A stretch of DNA of 64,000 bases from Massilia sp. WG5. GTDB lineage: Bacteria; Pseudomonadota; Gammaproteobacteria; Burkholderiales; Burkholderiaceae_D. The DNA is taken from the NCBI RefSeq assembly GCF_001412595.2, contig NZ_CP012640.2, forward strand, positions 5,580,001 to 5,644,000, written 5' to 3'. Of this stretch, positions 1 through 9,171 are shown piece by piece. The notes under the pieces were generated by a model. The model saw only the letters and a program-made list of their open reading frames with translations. It made no database searches and was not told the origin of the DNA. Numbering within the stretch: the first letter of the stretch is position 1; every line of letters starts with the position of its first letter. The position numbers and the translations under genes are program-made.

Positions 1-1
1 T

Positions 2-982
2 GACCCGGCGGCCCTCGACAACACCCTCGACACCTCGGCCGAAACCCTGCGGCTGCGGGCCGAGCTGGAGGCGGGCCTGCGCGCACGCGATGCCTGTATC
101 TCGCCGAAGTTCCTGTACGACGCCCTTGGCTCGAAGCTGTTCGAGGCGATCTGCGAAGTGCCCGAGTACTATCCGACCCGCACCGAAGCGGCCATCTTCG
201 AGCGCCACGGCGCCGAGATCGCGCGCGCCGTCGGCACCGGCTCGACCCTGATCGACCTCGGCGCCGGCAACTGCGCCAAGGCGGCGCGCCTGTTCCCGCT
301 GCTGCACCCGGCCCAGTACGTGCCGGTCGATATCTCGGCCGACTTCCTGCAGGACGCCGTCGAGCGCCTGCAGCAGCGCTTCCGCCACATCGAGATGAAT
401 GCCCTCGGCATGGACTTTTCCGGCGGCGACTGGCGCCTGCCGGACGTGGTGCGCCATGAGCGCCGCCTGTTCTTCTATCCCGGCTCCTCGATCGGCAACT
501 TCACGCCGGACGATGCGCTGGCCTTCCTGCGCCGCGTGCGCGCGCAGTGCGGCGCCGACGGCGGCATCCTGATCGGCATCGACCTGGCCAAGGAACACGC
601 GGTGCTGGACGCCGCCTACGACGACGCGCTGGGCGTCACGGCCGCATTCAACCTGAACGTGCTGCGCCACGCCAACCGCCTGCTGGGCGCCGACTTCGAC
701 ATCCGCGCCTGGCGCCACCACGGCTTCTACAACGAGCGCATGGGGCGGGTCGAGATGCACCTCGAATCGAGGAGCAGCCAGCAGGTCAGCTGGCAGGGCG
801 GCGCGCGCCGCTTCGAGGCCGGCGAATGCATCCACACCGAGAACAGCTACAAGTACCGCCCGAGCGCCGCCGTCGGACTGCTGGAGCAGGCCGGCTTCGC
901 CGCCGCCGGCGTCTGGACCGACGAACGCGGATGGTTCGCCGTGATCCACGCGCGCGCGATCCCGCCGGGCGCCATGCACTGA
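2..982 (+). CDS. egtD: L-histidine N(alpha)-methyltransferase EgtD (5' partial)
   Basis: Trimethylates the alpha-amino group of histidine with SAM to give hercynine, the common precursor of ergothioneine and selenoneine. The frame is open from the first base of the window: residues reading SPKFLYDALGSKLFEAIC precede the PEYYPTRTE motif typical of the DUF2260/EgtD family, so the GTG at 158 is internal and the true start lies upstream of the window. The SAM-binding segment LIDLGAGNCAKAARL and the downstream FYPGSSIGNF motif are present, and the C-terminus (NSYKY, WFAVIHAR) matches the family. egtB follows 19 bp later on the same strand, so the two are probably one transcript. Only the N-terminal tail is missing; identity is secure. 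Confidence 0.95.
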   Translation, partial: DPAALDNTLDTSAETLRLRAELEAGLRARDACISPKFLYDALGSKLFEAICEVPEYYPTRTEAAIFERHGAEIARAVGTGSTLIDLGAGNCAKAARLFPLLHPAQYVPVDISADFLQDAVERLQQRFRHIEMNALGMDFSGGDWRLPDVVRHERRLFFYPGSSIGNFTPDDALAFLRRVRAQCGADGGILIGIDLAKEHAVLDAAYDDALGVTAAFNLNVLRHANRLLGADFDIRAWRHHGFYNERMGRVEMHLESRSSQQVSWQGGARRFEAGECIHTENSYKYRPSAAVGLLEQAGFAAAGVWTDERGWFAVIHARAIPPGAMH

Positions 983-1001
983 CAGGCAGGCAGAGGACAT
1001 C

Positions 1002-2221
<1,220 letters not shown>

Positions 2222-2225
<4 letters not shown>

Positions 2226-3157
2226 AATTCACGCGGGGCCAGCGCCTGCGGCTGCTGAACCGGCGCGCGAACGCCTACATCGTGGGCCATCCGCTCGCCT
2301 TCACGCTGGGCGTCCTGAAATGCTTCCGCGCCAACCAGGGCCTGCTGCTGGCGGGCGCGGTCGCCTATTACGCGCTGCTGTCGATCGTGCCTTTCCTGAT
2401 GCTGGCGGTGGTGGTGCTGTCGCACTTCCTCGACGAGGCCGAACTGCTGCTGACCCTGCGCCGCTACCTGGAACTGCTGGTGCCCGGCCAGTCGGCGTCC
2501 ATCGTGGCCGAGGTCGCGCACTTCCTCGACGCCCGCGACGTGATCACCTGGGTGCTGGCCGCCACCATGCTGTTCTTCAGCTCCTTCGCCTTCACGGTGC
2601 TGGAAAACGCGATGAGCGTGATCTTCGTGCACCGCGTCGCCGTGCGGCGGCGCCACTTCCTGGTGTCGGCGCTGCTCCCGTACTGTTACATCCTGGCGCT
2701 GGGCTTCGGCGTGATGATCGTGACCCTGGTGGCCGGCAGCCTGCAGGTGATCGGCACCGAGAGCGTCGACCTGTTCGGTTACAAATGGTCGCTGCACGGC
2801 GTGTCCGGGGCCCTCCTGTACCTGCTCGGCCTGGCCGGCGAGATCCTGGTGCTGACCTCGATCTACATGGTGATGCCGGTGGGCCGGCTGTCGCTGTCGC
2901 ACGCGCTGGTCGGCGGCGTGACCGCGACGCTTCTGTGGGAAGTCGCGCGCCACGTGCTGGTGTGGTACTTCTCGACCCTGTCCAAGGTGAACGTGGTGTA
3001 CGGCTCGATGAGCACCGCCATCGTGGTCATGTTCAGCCTCGAGATCGGCGCCGCGCTGCTGCTGTTCGGGGCGCAGGTGATCGCCGAGTACGAGCGCGTG
3101 GGGCAGGGCGGGACCAGCGGCGAAGCGAAGAAGATGGAGACCCGGCCAGAGGCCTGA
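2222..3157 (+). CDS. YihY/BrkB family inner membrane protein
   Basis: 311-residue polytopic membrane protein of the YihY/virulence factor BrkB family (once annotated as RNase BN, which is not supported). About six hydrophobic segments are visible, including QGLLLAGAVAYYALLSIVPF near residue 40, the family hallmark, and a C-terminal segment around residues 260-290. The last 20 residues are hydrophilic. The start is the ATG overlapping the egtB stop (ATGA), so it is probably co-translated with egtB. A role in ergothioneine transport is conceivable from position alone, but nothing in the sequence shows it. The gene converges on the cupin gene with only 10 bp between stops and no obvious terminator. 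Confidence 0.88.
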
Positions 3158-3167
3158 GCGGGTGGCG

Positions 3168-4046
3168 CTAGACGCCGCCCTTCAGGGCCAGCGGCAGCGC
3201 CCGCGCCCAGCGGTTCGAGGACAGCGAAAAGCTCAGCGCCCGCACCTGGTGATACCAGCCGGCCGGCACGTACAGCATGTCGCCCGGCTCGACCACGACC
3301 TCGACGATGGCCGCCTGGCGCGCCAGCGGAAAGGCCTCGAAGTCCGGCGCTTCCGGATCGAAGGCGGAGCCGAACAGCACCGGATTGGCTTCCCGTGTGT
3401 ACAGGAATTCGTCGTGGTGCGGCGGCGCCAGGAAGATCCGCTTGCTGCCCCAGATCTGCGCGAAGATGTTGTCGTCGTAGTCGCAGTGCAGCGGCGTCAC
3501 CGTGCGCGCGGGGCCGAGCCAGAAGCGCGGCGGGCCCATCTTGTCGAACCAGGCCGGCCAGTGGCACATGGCGTTCAGCTCGCGCAGTTCCAGGTTGCCG
3601 ACGTAGGGCGGCAGATCGTCGGAAGGAGTCCTGCCCGGGTCGAGGCTCAGGTCGAGATACGCGCGCAGCGACATGTCGCGCATCGCGCGGTCCGGCGCGA
3701 AGGCGGTCGCCACGTAGTCGCCGACCCGCGCCCGCACCGGCACCTCGCCGAAGCGTTCGCGCAGTTCCTGCGGGGTCAGGTGGCAGAGGGGCCAGCGCCC
3801 GACCACGCCGGTAACCAGGAAGGGCAGGCCCTCGGCGGCGCGGGCGCGGAAGGCGGCGCTGTCGAGCCGGCCCAGGCGCGGCACCTCGGAGATGGCCGGC
3901 AGCGCACGCGCGGCCTGCCGGATCGCCTCGCGCATCGCCTGGATCGAGGAAACGCCGCGCACCTGCGCGGCCTTCTGTTCGCGCCCCGCCCCCGGCTGCA
4001 GGTCGAGCCGCGGCGGCAGGCGCTTCGGGGTACTGCCTCCCTGCAT
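3168..4046 (-). CDS. JmjC-like cupin oxygenase (Cupin_8)
   Basis: 292-residue protein of the cupin-like/JmjC class, expected to be an Fe(II)/2-oxoglutarate-dependent hydroxylase of a protein or small molecule. The metal-binding HxD appears in TPLHCDYDDNIFAQIWGSK and the distal His in YVPAGWYHQV, with the FLAPPHHDEFLY segment between them, the expected order for a double-stranded beta-helix. The ATG shares one base with the leuA stop (TGATG), so it is translated from the leuA message. The N-terminal 40 residues are low in hydrophobics and a later Met (MREAIRQAARALP) could be the start. The substrate is unknown; coupling to leucine synthesis is unexplained. Confidence 0.82.
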   Translation of the reverse strand: MQGGSTPKRLPPRLDLQPGAGREQKAAQVRGVSSIQAMREAIRQAARALPAISEVPRLGRLDSAAFRARAAEGLPFLVTGVVGRWPLCHLTPQELRERFGEVPVRARVGDYVATAFAPDRAMRDMSLRAYLDLSLDPGRTPSDDLPPYVGNLELRELNAMCHWPAWFDKMGPPRFWLGPARTVTPLHCDYDDNIFAQIWGSKRIFLAPPHHDEFLYTREANPVLFGSAFDPEAPDFEAFPLARQAAIVEVVVEPGDMLYVPAGWYHQVRALSFSLSSNRWARALPLALKGGV

Positions 4047-5734
4047 CAGGCCGCGCGCGCCACCGGCTGCTCGCCGGCCATGGCGATCTGGCGGTTCACC
4101 GCCGACAGCACGGCCTTGAAGGAGGCGGTCAGGATGTTGCTGTCGATCGCGGCGCCGAACAGGGTCGGGCCGTTACCGAGGCGCAGCTCGACGTAGCAGG
4201 CCGCCTTCGCATCGGCGCCCGAACCGATCGCATGCTCGTGGTAGTCCATCAGGCGGATGTCCAGGCCGAGCGCGCTGACGAAGGCGTCGATCGGACCGTT
4301 GCCCTGGCCGGCATGATGCTTCGTGACGCGCTCGTGCTCGACCGCGACGTCGATCTGCACGCGCTGTTCGCCTTCGCTGTCCTCGGCCATGCGGTGCGAG
4401 ACATAGCGGTAGGCCGGGTTCTCCTGGTCGAAGTATTCGCGGGCGAACAGGGCGTGGATGCTCGATGCCGCGACCTCGGTGCCGGTGGCGTCGGCATGGC
4501 GCTGCACGACGCGCGAGAATTCGATCTGCAGGCGGCGCGGCAGCTCCAGGCCGTATTCCTGCTCGAGCAGGTAGGCCATGCCGCCCTTGCCCGACTGGCT
4601 GTTGACGCGGATGACGGCGTCGTAGCTGCGGCCCAGGTCGGCCGGGTCGATCGGCAGGTAGGGCACTTCCCAGATCGCGTCGGCCTTCTGCGCCGCGAAG
4701 CCTTTCTTGATCGCGTCCTGGTGCGAGCCGGAGAAGGCCGTGAACACCAGGTCGCCGACATACGGGTGGCGCGGGTGGACCGGGATCTGGTTGCACTCTT
4801 CGACCAGCTGGCGCACGCTGTCGATGTCCGAGAAGTCCAGGCCCGGGTGCACGCCCTGGGTGTAGAGGTTCAGCGCCAGGGTCACCAGGTCGACGTTGCC
4901 GGTGCGTTCGCCGTTGCCGAACAGGCAGCCTTCGACGCGGTCGGCGCCGGCCATCACGGCCAGCTCGGCGGCGGCGACGGCGGTGCCGCGGTCATTGTGC
5001 GGGTGGACGCTGATTACGAGGCTGTCGCGGCGCTCCAGGTGGCGCGACATCCATTCGATCTGGTCGGCATAGACGTTCGGGGTGCTGGCCTCGACGGTCG
5101 AGGGCAGGTTGACGATCAGCTTGTTTTCCGGGGTCGGCTGCCAGGTTTCGCTGACGGCGTCGACGATGCGCTTGGAAAATTCCAGCTCGGTGGTCGAGAA
5201 CGACTCCGGCGAATACTCCAGGCTCCAGCGGGTCTCCGGATGCTGCGCCACCAGTTCCTTGATCAGGCGGGTGCCGTTCACGGCGATCTGCACGATCTCG
5301 TCCTGGCCCATGCCGAATACCACGCGGCGGAACACCGGCGCCACCGAGTTGTAGACGTGGACGATGGCGCGCTTGGCGCCGACGCAGGATTCCACCGTGC
5401 GGCGGATCAGTTCCTCGCGCGCCTGGGTCAGCACGATGATGCTGACGTCATCCGGAATGCGGTTTTCCTCGACCAGCATGCGCACGAAGTCGAAATCGGT
5501 CTGCGAGGCGGACGGGAAGCCGACTTCGATCTCCTTGATCCCGATCTGCACCAGCTTTTCGAAGAAACGCAGCTTCTTCTCCGGGCTCATCGGCTCGATC
5601 AGCGCCTGGTTGCCGTCGCGCAAGTCGGTGCTCATCCAGACCGGCGGCTGGGTGATGACGCGGCTCGGCCACTGGCGGTCGGCCAGCTGGACGGCGGGGA
5701 AGGGACGGTATTTGGCGGCGGGATTGGTCAACAT
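4046..5734 (-). CDS. leuA: 2-isopropylmalate synthase
   Basis: First committed step of leucine synthesis: acetyl-CoA plus 2-oxoisovalerate gives 2-isopropylmalate. At 562 aa it belongs to the longer LeuA class (the actinobacterial/yeast-like type) rather than the ~520-aa E. coli type. The TIM-barrel N-terminus has [18 protein letters not shown] (metal-binding Asp), [14 protein letters not shown] and [15 protein letters not shown]; the C-terminal regulatory domain, which binds leucine in this family, ends near [18 protein letters not shown]. The start at 5734 is chosen because AGGAG lies 8 bp upstream and the N-terminus [12 protein letters not shown] is typical; the frame stays open 32 codons further but without family similarity. 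It is preceded by a long leader with a leucine-rich peptide and followed, with 1-base overlap, by the cupin gene. Confidence 0.96.
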   Translation of the reverse strand: MLTNPAAKYRPFPAVQLADRQWPSRVITQPPVWMSTDLRDGNQALIEPMSPEKKLRFFEKLVQIGIKEIEVGFPSASQTDFDFVRMLVEENRIPDDVSIIVLTQAREELIRRTVESCVGAKRAIVHVYNSVAPVFRRVVFGMGQDEIVQIAVNGTRLIKELVAQHPETRWSLEYSPESFSTTELEFSKRIVDAVSETWQPTPENKLIVNLPSTVEASTPNVYADQIEWMSRHLERRDSLVISVHPHNDRGTAVAAAELAVMAGADRVEGCLFGNGERTGNVDLVTLALNLYTQGVHPGLDFSDIDSVRQLVEECNQIPVHPRHPYVGDLVFTAFSGSHQDAIKKGFAAQKADAIWEVPYLPIDPADLGRSYDAVIRVNSQSGKGGMAYLLEQEYGLELPRRLQIEFSRVVQRHADATGTEVAASSIHALFAREYFDQENPAYRYVSHRMAEDSEGEQRVQIDVAVEHERVTKHHAGQGNGPIDAFVSALGLDIRLMDYHEHAIGSGADAKAACYVELRLGNGPTLFGAAIDSNILTASFKAVLSAVNRQIAMAGEQPVARAA

Positions 5735-5782
5735 GGCGGAGCTCCTAATGTGTGCTGTATCTGGTGCTGCTGGATCTGGGAC

Positions 5783-5801
5783 GAAAACTGTGCCGGGGCA
5801 C
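5783..5801 (-). terminator. Possible attenuator hairpin before leuA
   Basis: On the minus strand GTGC-CCCG-GCAC is followed at once by AGTTTTCG, about 50 nt upstream of the leuA start. The stem is short, so on its own this is a weak terminator. It is listed because it sits at the end of a leader that contains a leucine-rich peptide, where a conditional terminator is expected. Confidence 0.3.
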
Positions 5802-5836
5802 GGTGTGGCGCGGGCTGCCGGACGGGCCACGGAACG

Positions 5837-5962
5837 CTAGGCCCGGCAACCGATCGGTAGCGATAGCGATAGCGATGCGCGGGACGGCAGGGCGCGTTCG
5901 CCGGCAGTCAGCCCGGAGGCTCCGGCGATGGTGAAAACGGATGTGAAGACAGTGGTAAACAT
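5837..5962 (-). CDS. Small ORF in the leuA leader (41 codons)
   Basis: A 41-residue frame starting MFTTVFTSVFTIAGASGL and ending in LPSRASLSLSLPIGCRA lies between the leucine-rich leader peptide and leuA on the same strand. An AAGGAAAG sequence lies 7-14 bases upstream of its ATG, an acceptable but slightly long spacing. The C-terminal half carries alternating Ser-Leu codons from a CTATCG repeat. It could be a second leader peptide, an unrelated small protein, or chance. No family is recognised. Confidence 0.3.
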   Translation of the reverse strand: MFTTVFTSVFTIAGASGLTAGERALPSRASLSLSLPIGCRA

Positions 5963-6033
5963 CGGTACAACTTTCCTTGGGCTACGGGTTCCGGCGGGGA
6001 GCCGGGTCCTTGCTGGCAATGCGCAACGGCGAT

Positions 6034-6114
6034 TTACGCGCGTAGTAGCAGGCCTGCCGGCGATAGTGCGCCGGTCAGCGGTAGGAGAGTCGATGGATGC
6101 AGTTGGGAGAACAT
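6034..6114 (-). CDS. leuL: leu operon leader peptide (26 codons)
   Basis: Unlisted short frame upstream of leuA. It encodes 26 residues, MFSQLHPSTLLPLTG followed by ALSPAGLLLRA, with eight leucines including a terminal LLL run. Four of the eight leucine codons are CTA, the rarest leucine codon in this GC-rich DNA, and two CTA codons are adjacent in the LLL run. Clusters of rare codons for the product amino acid are the hallmark of attenuation leader peptides. The ATG lies six bases downstream of the -10 hexamer of the candidate promoter, so the transcript may be leaderless. Within and after the frame several CCGGCG/CGCCGG segments can form alternative stems. Regulation of leuA by leucyl-tRNA charging is inferred. 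Confidence 0.72.
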   Translation of the reverse strand: MFSQLHPSTLLPLTGALSPAGLLLRA

Positions 6115-6120
6115 TTCTTC

Positions 6121-6150
6121 ACTCTATGTGAATTTTGTTTGGCCTGTCAA
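6121..6150 (-). promoter_or_regulatory. Candidate sigma-70 promoter for leuL-leuA
   Basis: On the minus strand a perfect -35 TTGACA (6150-6145) is followed after 18 bp by TAGAGT (6126-6121), four of six matches to the -10 consensus. The predicted start site falls at or next to the leuL ATG. This leaves about 380 nt of leader before leuA. Confidence 0.55.
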
Positions 6151-6268
6151 GCGTTTATTGGCTTGTCGTTTGGTTACCACGCAAAACTTTCACAAAAGAT
6201 TGTTGAGCAGGCTCAAAGCCAGACTTTGCCATGCTGGCACATTACACGCTTCATATCGAGGGGATGCC

Positions 6269-6451
6269 ATGAGCGGGGACGTGTTCCCGGGTTTGCCGAT
6301 TCCTGTCGCGCTGGCCCTGGCGGCGCTGGTGCTGATCCTGCTGGGCCTGGCGCGCGTGCTGGCCTCGCTGGGCAAGCCGGTGACGCTGCGCTTCCCCTGC
6401 GACGAGCGCGATCCTGCCGGCCCCGACGATCTCGAAAGCCAGCCGAACTGA
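6269..6451 (+). CDS. Small single-TM membrane protein
   Basis: 60-residue hypothetical protein. The N-terminus is followed by one hydrophobic helix (IPVALALAALVLILLGLARV, residues about 8-27) and a short polar C-terminal tail rich in Asp and Pro. The ATG is supported by GAGGGG six bases upstream. It ends 18 bp before the DUF1906 gene and is likely co-transcribed with it. No family is recognised; a small holin-like or accessory membrane role is only one guess. Confidence 0.6.
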   Translation: MSGDVFPGLPIPVALALAALVLILLGLARVLASLGKPVTLRFPCDERDPAGPDDLESQPN

Positions 6452-6469
6452 ACCAACTTGGGAGACAGC

Positions 6470-7114
6470 ATGCCCGTACTGAACGGCCTGGACACCAATA
6501 TCGAACTGACCCGCCACGCCCTGGCGCTGAAGGCCCAGGGCTACGATTTCGCGTTGCGCTACTACAGCAACAATGCGTCCAAGAACCTGTCGTTGGGGGA
6601 GGCAAGGGCGCTCTCCAGCGCCGGGCTGAAGATCGGCGTGGTGTGGGAAACCGCCGGCACCCATGCCGGCTTCTTCAGCCGCGCCCAGGGCCTGGCGGAC
6701 GGCGCCCAGGCCTATCGGATGGCGAAGGACGCGATCGGCCAGCCCTTCGGCTCGGCGATCTATTTTGCGGTCGACTATGACCCGACCCAGGCCGATCTCG
6801 ACGGGGCCATCAGCAATTACTTCACCGGCGTGCAGGCGGCGCTGTACGTCGCCAACGAGGGCGAGCCGTCCTACCGGGTCGGCGTCTACGGTTCCGGGCT
6901 GTGCTGCGGCACCCTGGTCGAGCGCGGGCAGGCGCACCTGAGCTGGCTGTCGCACTCGACCGCCTTCGCCGGCTCGCGCCAGTATGCCGAGCAGAAACGC
7001 TATGACCTGATCCAGATGCTGCCGGCACGCATCCTGGGGGCGGACGGGATCGTGCTGGGCATCGATCCCGACGCGACCCATCCGGAGAAGGATGCCGGGC
7101 TGTTCGGCGTCTAG
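6470..7114 (+). CDS. DUF1906 glycoside hydrolase-like protein
   Basis: 214-residue protein resembling the Rv2525c-like glycoside hydrolase-like domain (DUF1906), a TIM-barrel related to GH25-type lysozymes. Visible features are the N-terminal GLDTNIELT strand, FALRYYSNN, GVVWETAGTHAGFF with an acidic residue, and AIYFAVDYDPTQADLD with the aspartates expected at the barrel rim. No signal peptide is seen, so it is either cytoplasmic or exported by a non-classical route. The ATG at 6470 has GGGAG 5-9 bases upstream; the TTG four codons earlier is less likely. The preceding small membrane protein suggests a two-gene unit. The substrate is unknown. Confidence 0.72.
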   Translation: MPVLNGLDTNIELTRHALALKAQGYDFALRYYSNNASKNLSLGEARALSSAGLKIGVVWETAGTHAGFFSRAQGLADGAQAYRMAKDAIGQPFGSAIYFAVDYDPTQADLDGAISNYFTGVQAALYVANEGEPSYRVGVYGSGLCCGTLVERGQAHLSWLSHSTAFAGSRQYAEQKRYDLIQMLPARILGADGIVLGIDPDATHPEKDAGLFGV

Positions 7115-7118
7115 CCGC

Positions 7119-8171
7119 TCAGTCGACTTTCACCCGCGGCGCACCCGCTTCCATCCGTCCGATCACGGCGGCGTGGCCGAAGCCTTCGCGCGCGAACAGG
7201 GCCAGCACCTCGTCGACGCTGCCCGGGTCGCAGGACACCAGCAGGCCGCCCGAGGTCTGCGGGTCGGTCAGCAGCACGCGCCCGGTGTCGCCGACGCCAT
7301 CGCCGAGGTCGACATCCATGCCGTAGGCGTCCCAGTTACGGCCGGATGCGCCCGTGAAGAAGCCCTCGCGGGCCAGCTGTTCGACGCCCGGCAGCAGCGG
7401 GATCTTCGCCATCTCGAGCTGTGCGCTCAAGCCGGCGCCGCGCGCCAGTTCCAGCAGGTGGCCCAGCAGGCCGAAGCCGGTGACGTCGGTCAGCGCATGC
7501 ACGCCGGCCAGCTCGGCCAGCGCCTTGCCCGGCTTGTTCAGCTTGGTGGTATTGGCGATCATCGCCGCATAGCCCTCGGCATCCAGCTTGTCCTTCTTCA
7601 GCGCGGCCGACAGCACGCCCACGCCCAGCGGCTTGCCGAGGATGAGGACGTCGCCCGCGCGCGCGTCGGCATTGCGCTTGACCTTGGACGGATGGACCAG
7701 GCCCATCACCACCAGGCCGTAGATCGGCTCGACCGAGTCGATGGTGTGGCCGCCGGCGATCGGGATGCCGGCCTCGGCGCAGATCGATTCGCCGCCCTGG
7801 ATGATCTTGCCGATGGTGTCCAGCGGCAGCTTGTTGACCGGCATGCCGACCAGGGCCAGCGCCATGATCGGGGTGCCGCCCATTGCGTACACGTCGGAGA
7901 TCGCATTGGTGGCGGCGATGCGGCCGAAGTCGAAGGGGTCGTCGACGATCGGCATGAAGAAGTCGGTGGTGGCGATCAGGGCCTGCTCGTCGTTCAGCTT
8001 GTAGACGGCGGCGTCGTCGGCCGTCTCGATCCCGACCATCAGCTCTTTCGGCACCGGAAAGCCGGTCGAGTTCTTGAGGATCTCGGACAGCACGCCGGGT
8101 GCGATCTTGCAGCCGCAGCCGCCGCCGTGCGAGAAGGAGGTGAGTTTGATGGCTTGGTCAGGAGTGGTCAT
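7119..8171 (-). CDS. selD: Selenophosphate synthetase (SelD/SenC)
   Basis: Makes selenophosphate from selenide and ATP. The 350-aa protein has the N-terminal catalytic motif GGGCGCKIAP with Cys19 and Lys22 aligned to Cys17 and Lys20 of E. coli SelD, the ATP/metal loop TTDFFMPIVDDPFDFGRIAA, the AGGHTIDS motif and the C-terminal TDPQTSGGLL segment. The Sec/Cys position is a cysteine, so no selenocysteine readthrough is needed. It lies 10 bp downstream of senB on the same strand, the arrangement expected of senC in selenoneine clusters, where selenophosphate feeds the selenosugar synthase. It may also serve selenoprotein or selenouridine synthesis, whose genes are not in this window. Confidence 0.93.
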   Translation of the reverse strand: MTTPDQAIKLTSFSHGGGCGCKIAPGVLSEILKNSTGFPVPKELMVGIETADDAAVYKLNDEQALIATTDFFMPIVDDPFDFGRIAATNAISDVYAMGGTPIMALALVGMPVNKLPLDTIGKIIQGGESICAEAGIPIAGGHTIDSVEPIYGLVVMGLVHPSKVKRNADARAGDVLILGKPLGVGVLSAALKKDKLDAEGYAAMIANTTKLNKPGKALAELAGVHALTDVTGFGLLGHLLELARGAGLSAQLEMAKIPLLPGVEQLAREGFFTGASGRNWDAYGMDVDLGDGVGDTGRVLLTDPQTSGGLLVSCDPGSVDEVLALFAREGFGHAAVIGRMEAGAPRVKVD

Positions 8172-8181
8172 GGAAGGCTCG

Positions 8182-9150
8182 TCAAGGATTGCGTAAAAGG
8201 AGATTATCCACCAGGTCGAGCAGCGCCGCTCGTTCCCGGCCGGGAGCGAACAGGCGGCGCCGAGCCGCGCACTGGCGCAGCAGCCTGTTACGGAAGGCTG
8301 CGTCGACGGCGAGGCGGTCGATCAGGCGCGCCAGCGCGGCGGCGTCGCCCGGCGGGAAGAAGCCGGCGTAGTCCGTGCCCAGCATGCCGCGGTTCCCGCC
8401 GATATCGGAGGCAAGCACCGGTACATTGCTGGTCACCGCCTCGATGATCACGTTGGCGCCGCCCTCCATGCGCGAGCAGATCGCCATCGCGCGGCAGCGG
8501 GCCAGCTGCCGCCGGGCGGCCATGTGGGGCAGGGCGCCCAGCCAACGGTAGCGCGGGTTGGCGGCCTGGGTGGCCCGCGCGGCGTCGCCAAGGGCCGGAT
8601 CGAGCGCGCCGCCCACGTGCAGCAGGCGCACGCCGGGCGCGCTCACCAGCGCGGCCGAGCGCATGAAGGTGAGCGGATCCTTTTCGGCGCGCAGGTGGCC
8701 GATCATGGCGATGTCGAAGCTGCCGGCGCGCGGGCGCGCCGCTTGCGGCGCGGGGGCCGACTGGTAGATCACGCGGGCCCTGGCGCGCTCCGGTGGCGGC
8801 AGTTCGTCCAGCCCCTGCGCCTGCAGCAGCACCAGCGCCGTCGCGCGGGCCAGCGAGGCGCGCGCGGACGCGTCCTCGTGGATGTCGCGGTACAGGTCGG
8901 TGCCGGTCAGGACCAGCACGCTGGGCCGCCCGGGATGGGCTTGCGCGAAGGCGGCCAGGCTGCTTGCCGAGCGGCGCGCGTGCAGGGCGATCAGCAGGTC
9001 GGGCGCCGCCTGGCCACTGTTCCAGTCCTGCGCGACCGTCACCCGGCCGCGCGCGGACAGATGTCGCATCCAGCGGCTGGCGGTCTGCCAGTTGCCGTTG
9101 TTCTCGCGGGCGGAGGCGGGGCTGACGATGAGGATGTGGGGGCGCGCCAT
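8182..9150 (-). CDS. senB: Selenosugar synthase-type glycosyltransferase SenB
   Basis: 322-residue GT4-fold glycosyltransferase. The N-terminus HILIVSPASARENNGNWQTA is characteristic of the family found next to EgtB-like and SelD genes; the C-terminal nucleotide-sugar half shows MIGHLRAEKDPLTFMRSA, LGALPHMAARRQLARCRAMA and the EGGANVIIEAV motif with acidic residues, typical of GT-B enzymes. Known SenB proteins join selenophosphate to a UDP-sugar to give a 1-seleno-sugar. The ATG at 9150 is 21 bp from the divergent senA ATG; a second ATG at 9180 would lengthen the protein by 10 residues and overlap senA. No Shine-Dalgarno sequence is visible for either start. Function is assigned from family plus neighbourhood. 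Confidence 0.85.
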   Translation of the reverse strand: MARPHILIVSPASARENNGNWQTASRWMRHLSARGRVTVAQDWNSGQAAPDLLIALHARRSASSLAAFAQAHPGRPSVLVLTGTDLYRDIHEDASARASLARATALVLLQAQGLDELPPPERARARVIYQSAPAPQAARPRAGSFDIAMIGHLRAEKDPLTFMRSAALVSAPGVRLLHVGGALDPALGDAARATQAANPRYRWLGALPHMAARRQLARCRAMAICSRMEGGANVIIEAVTSNVPVLASDIGGNRGMLGTDYAGFFPPGDAAALARLIDRLAVDAAFRNRLLRQCAARRRLFAPGRERAALLDLVDNLLLRNP

Positions 9151-9155
9151 AGAAA

Positions 9156-9165
9156 ATCGTAGAAT
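9156..9165. promoter_or_regulatory. Overlapping -10-like elements of senA and senB
   Basis: The two start codons are 21 bp apart. On the plus strand TAGAAT (9160-9165) lies six bases before the senA ATG; on the minus strand TACGAT (9161-9156) lies five bases before the senB ATG. Both -10-like hexamers overlap and neither gene has a Shine-Dalgarno sequence, so leaderless divergent transcripts are possible. No good -35 is visible for either, so this is tentative. Confidence 0.3.
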
Positions 9166-9171
9166 GTCCGC

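Noticed and set aside
7119..8171. Selenoprotein with in-frame UGA in selD
   Set aside because: The active-site position is encoded as cysteine and no internal stop is present.
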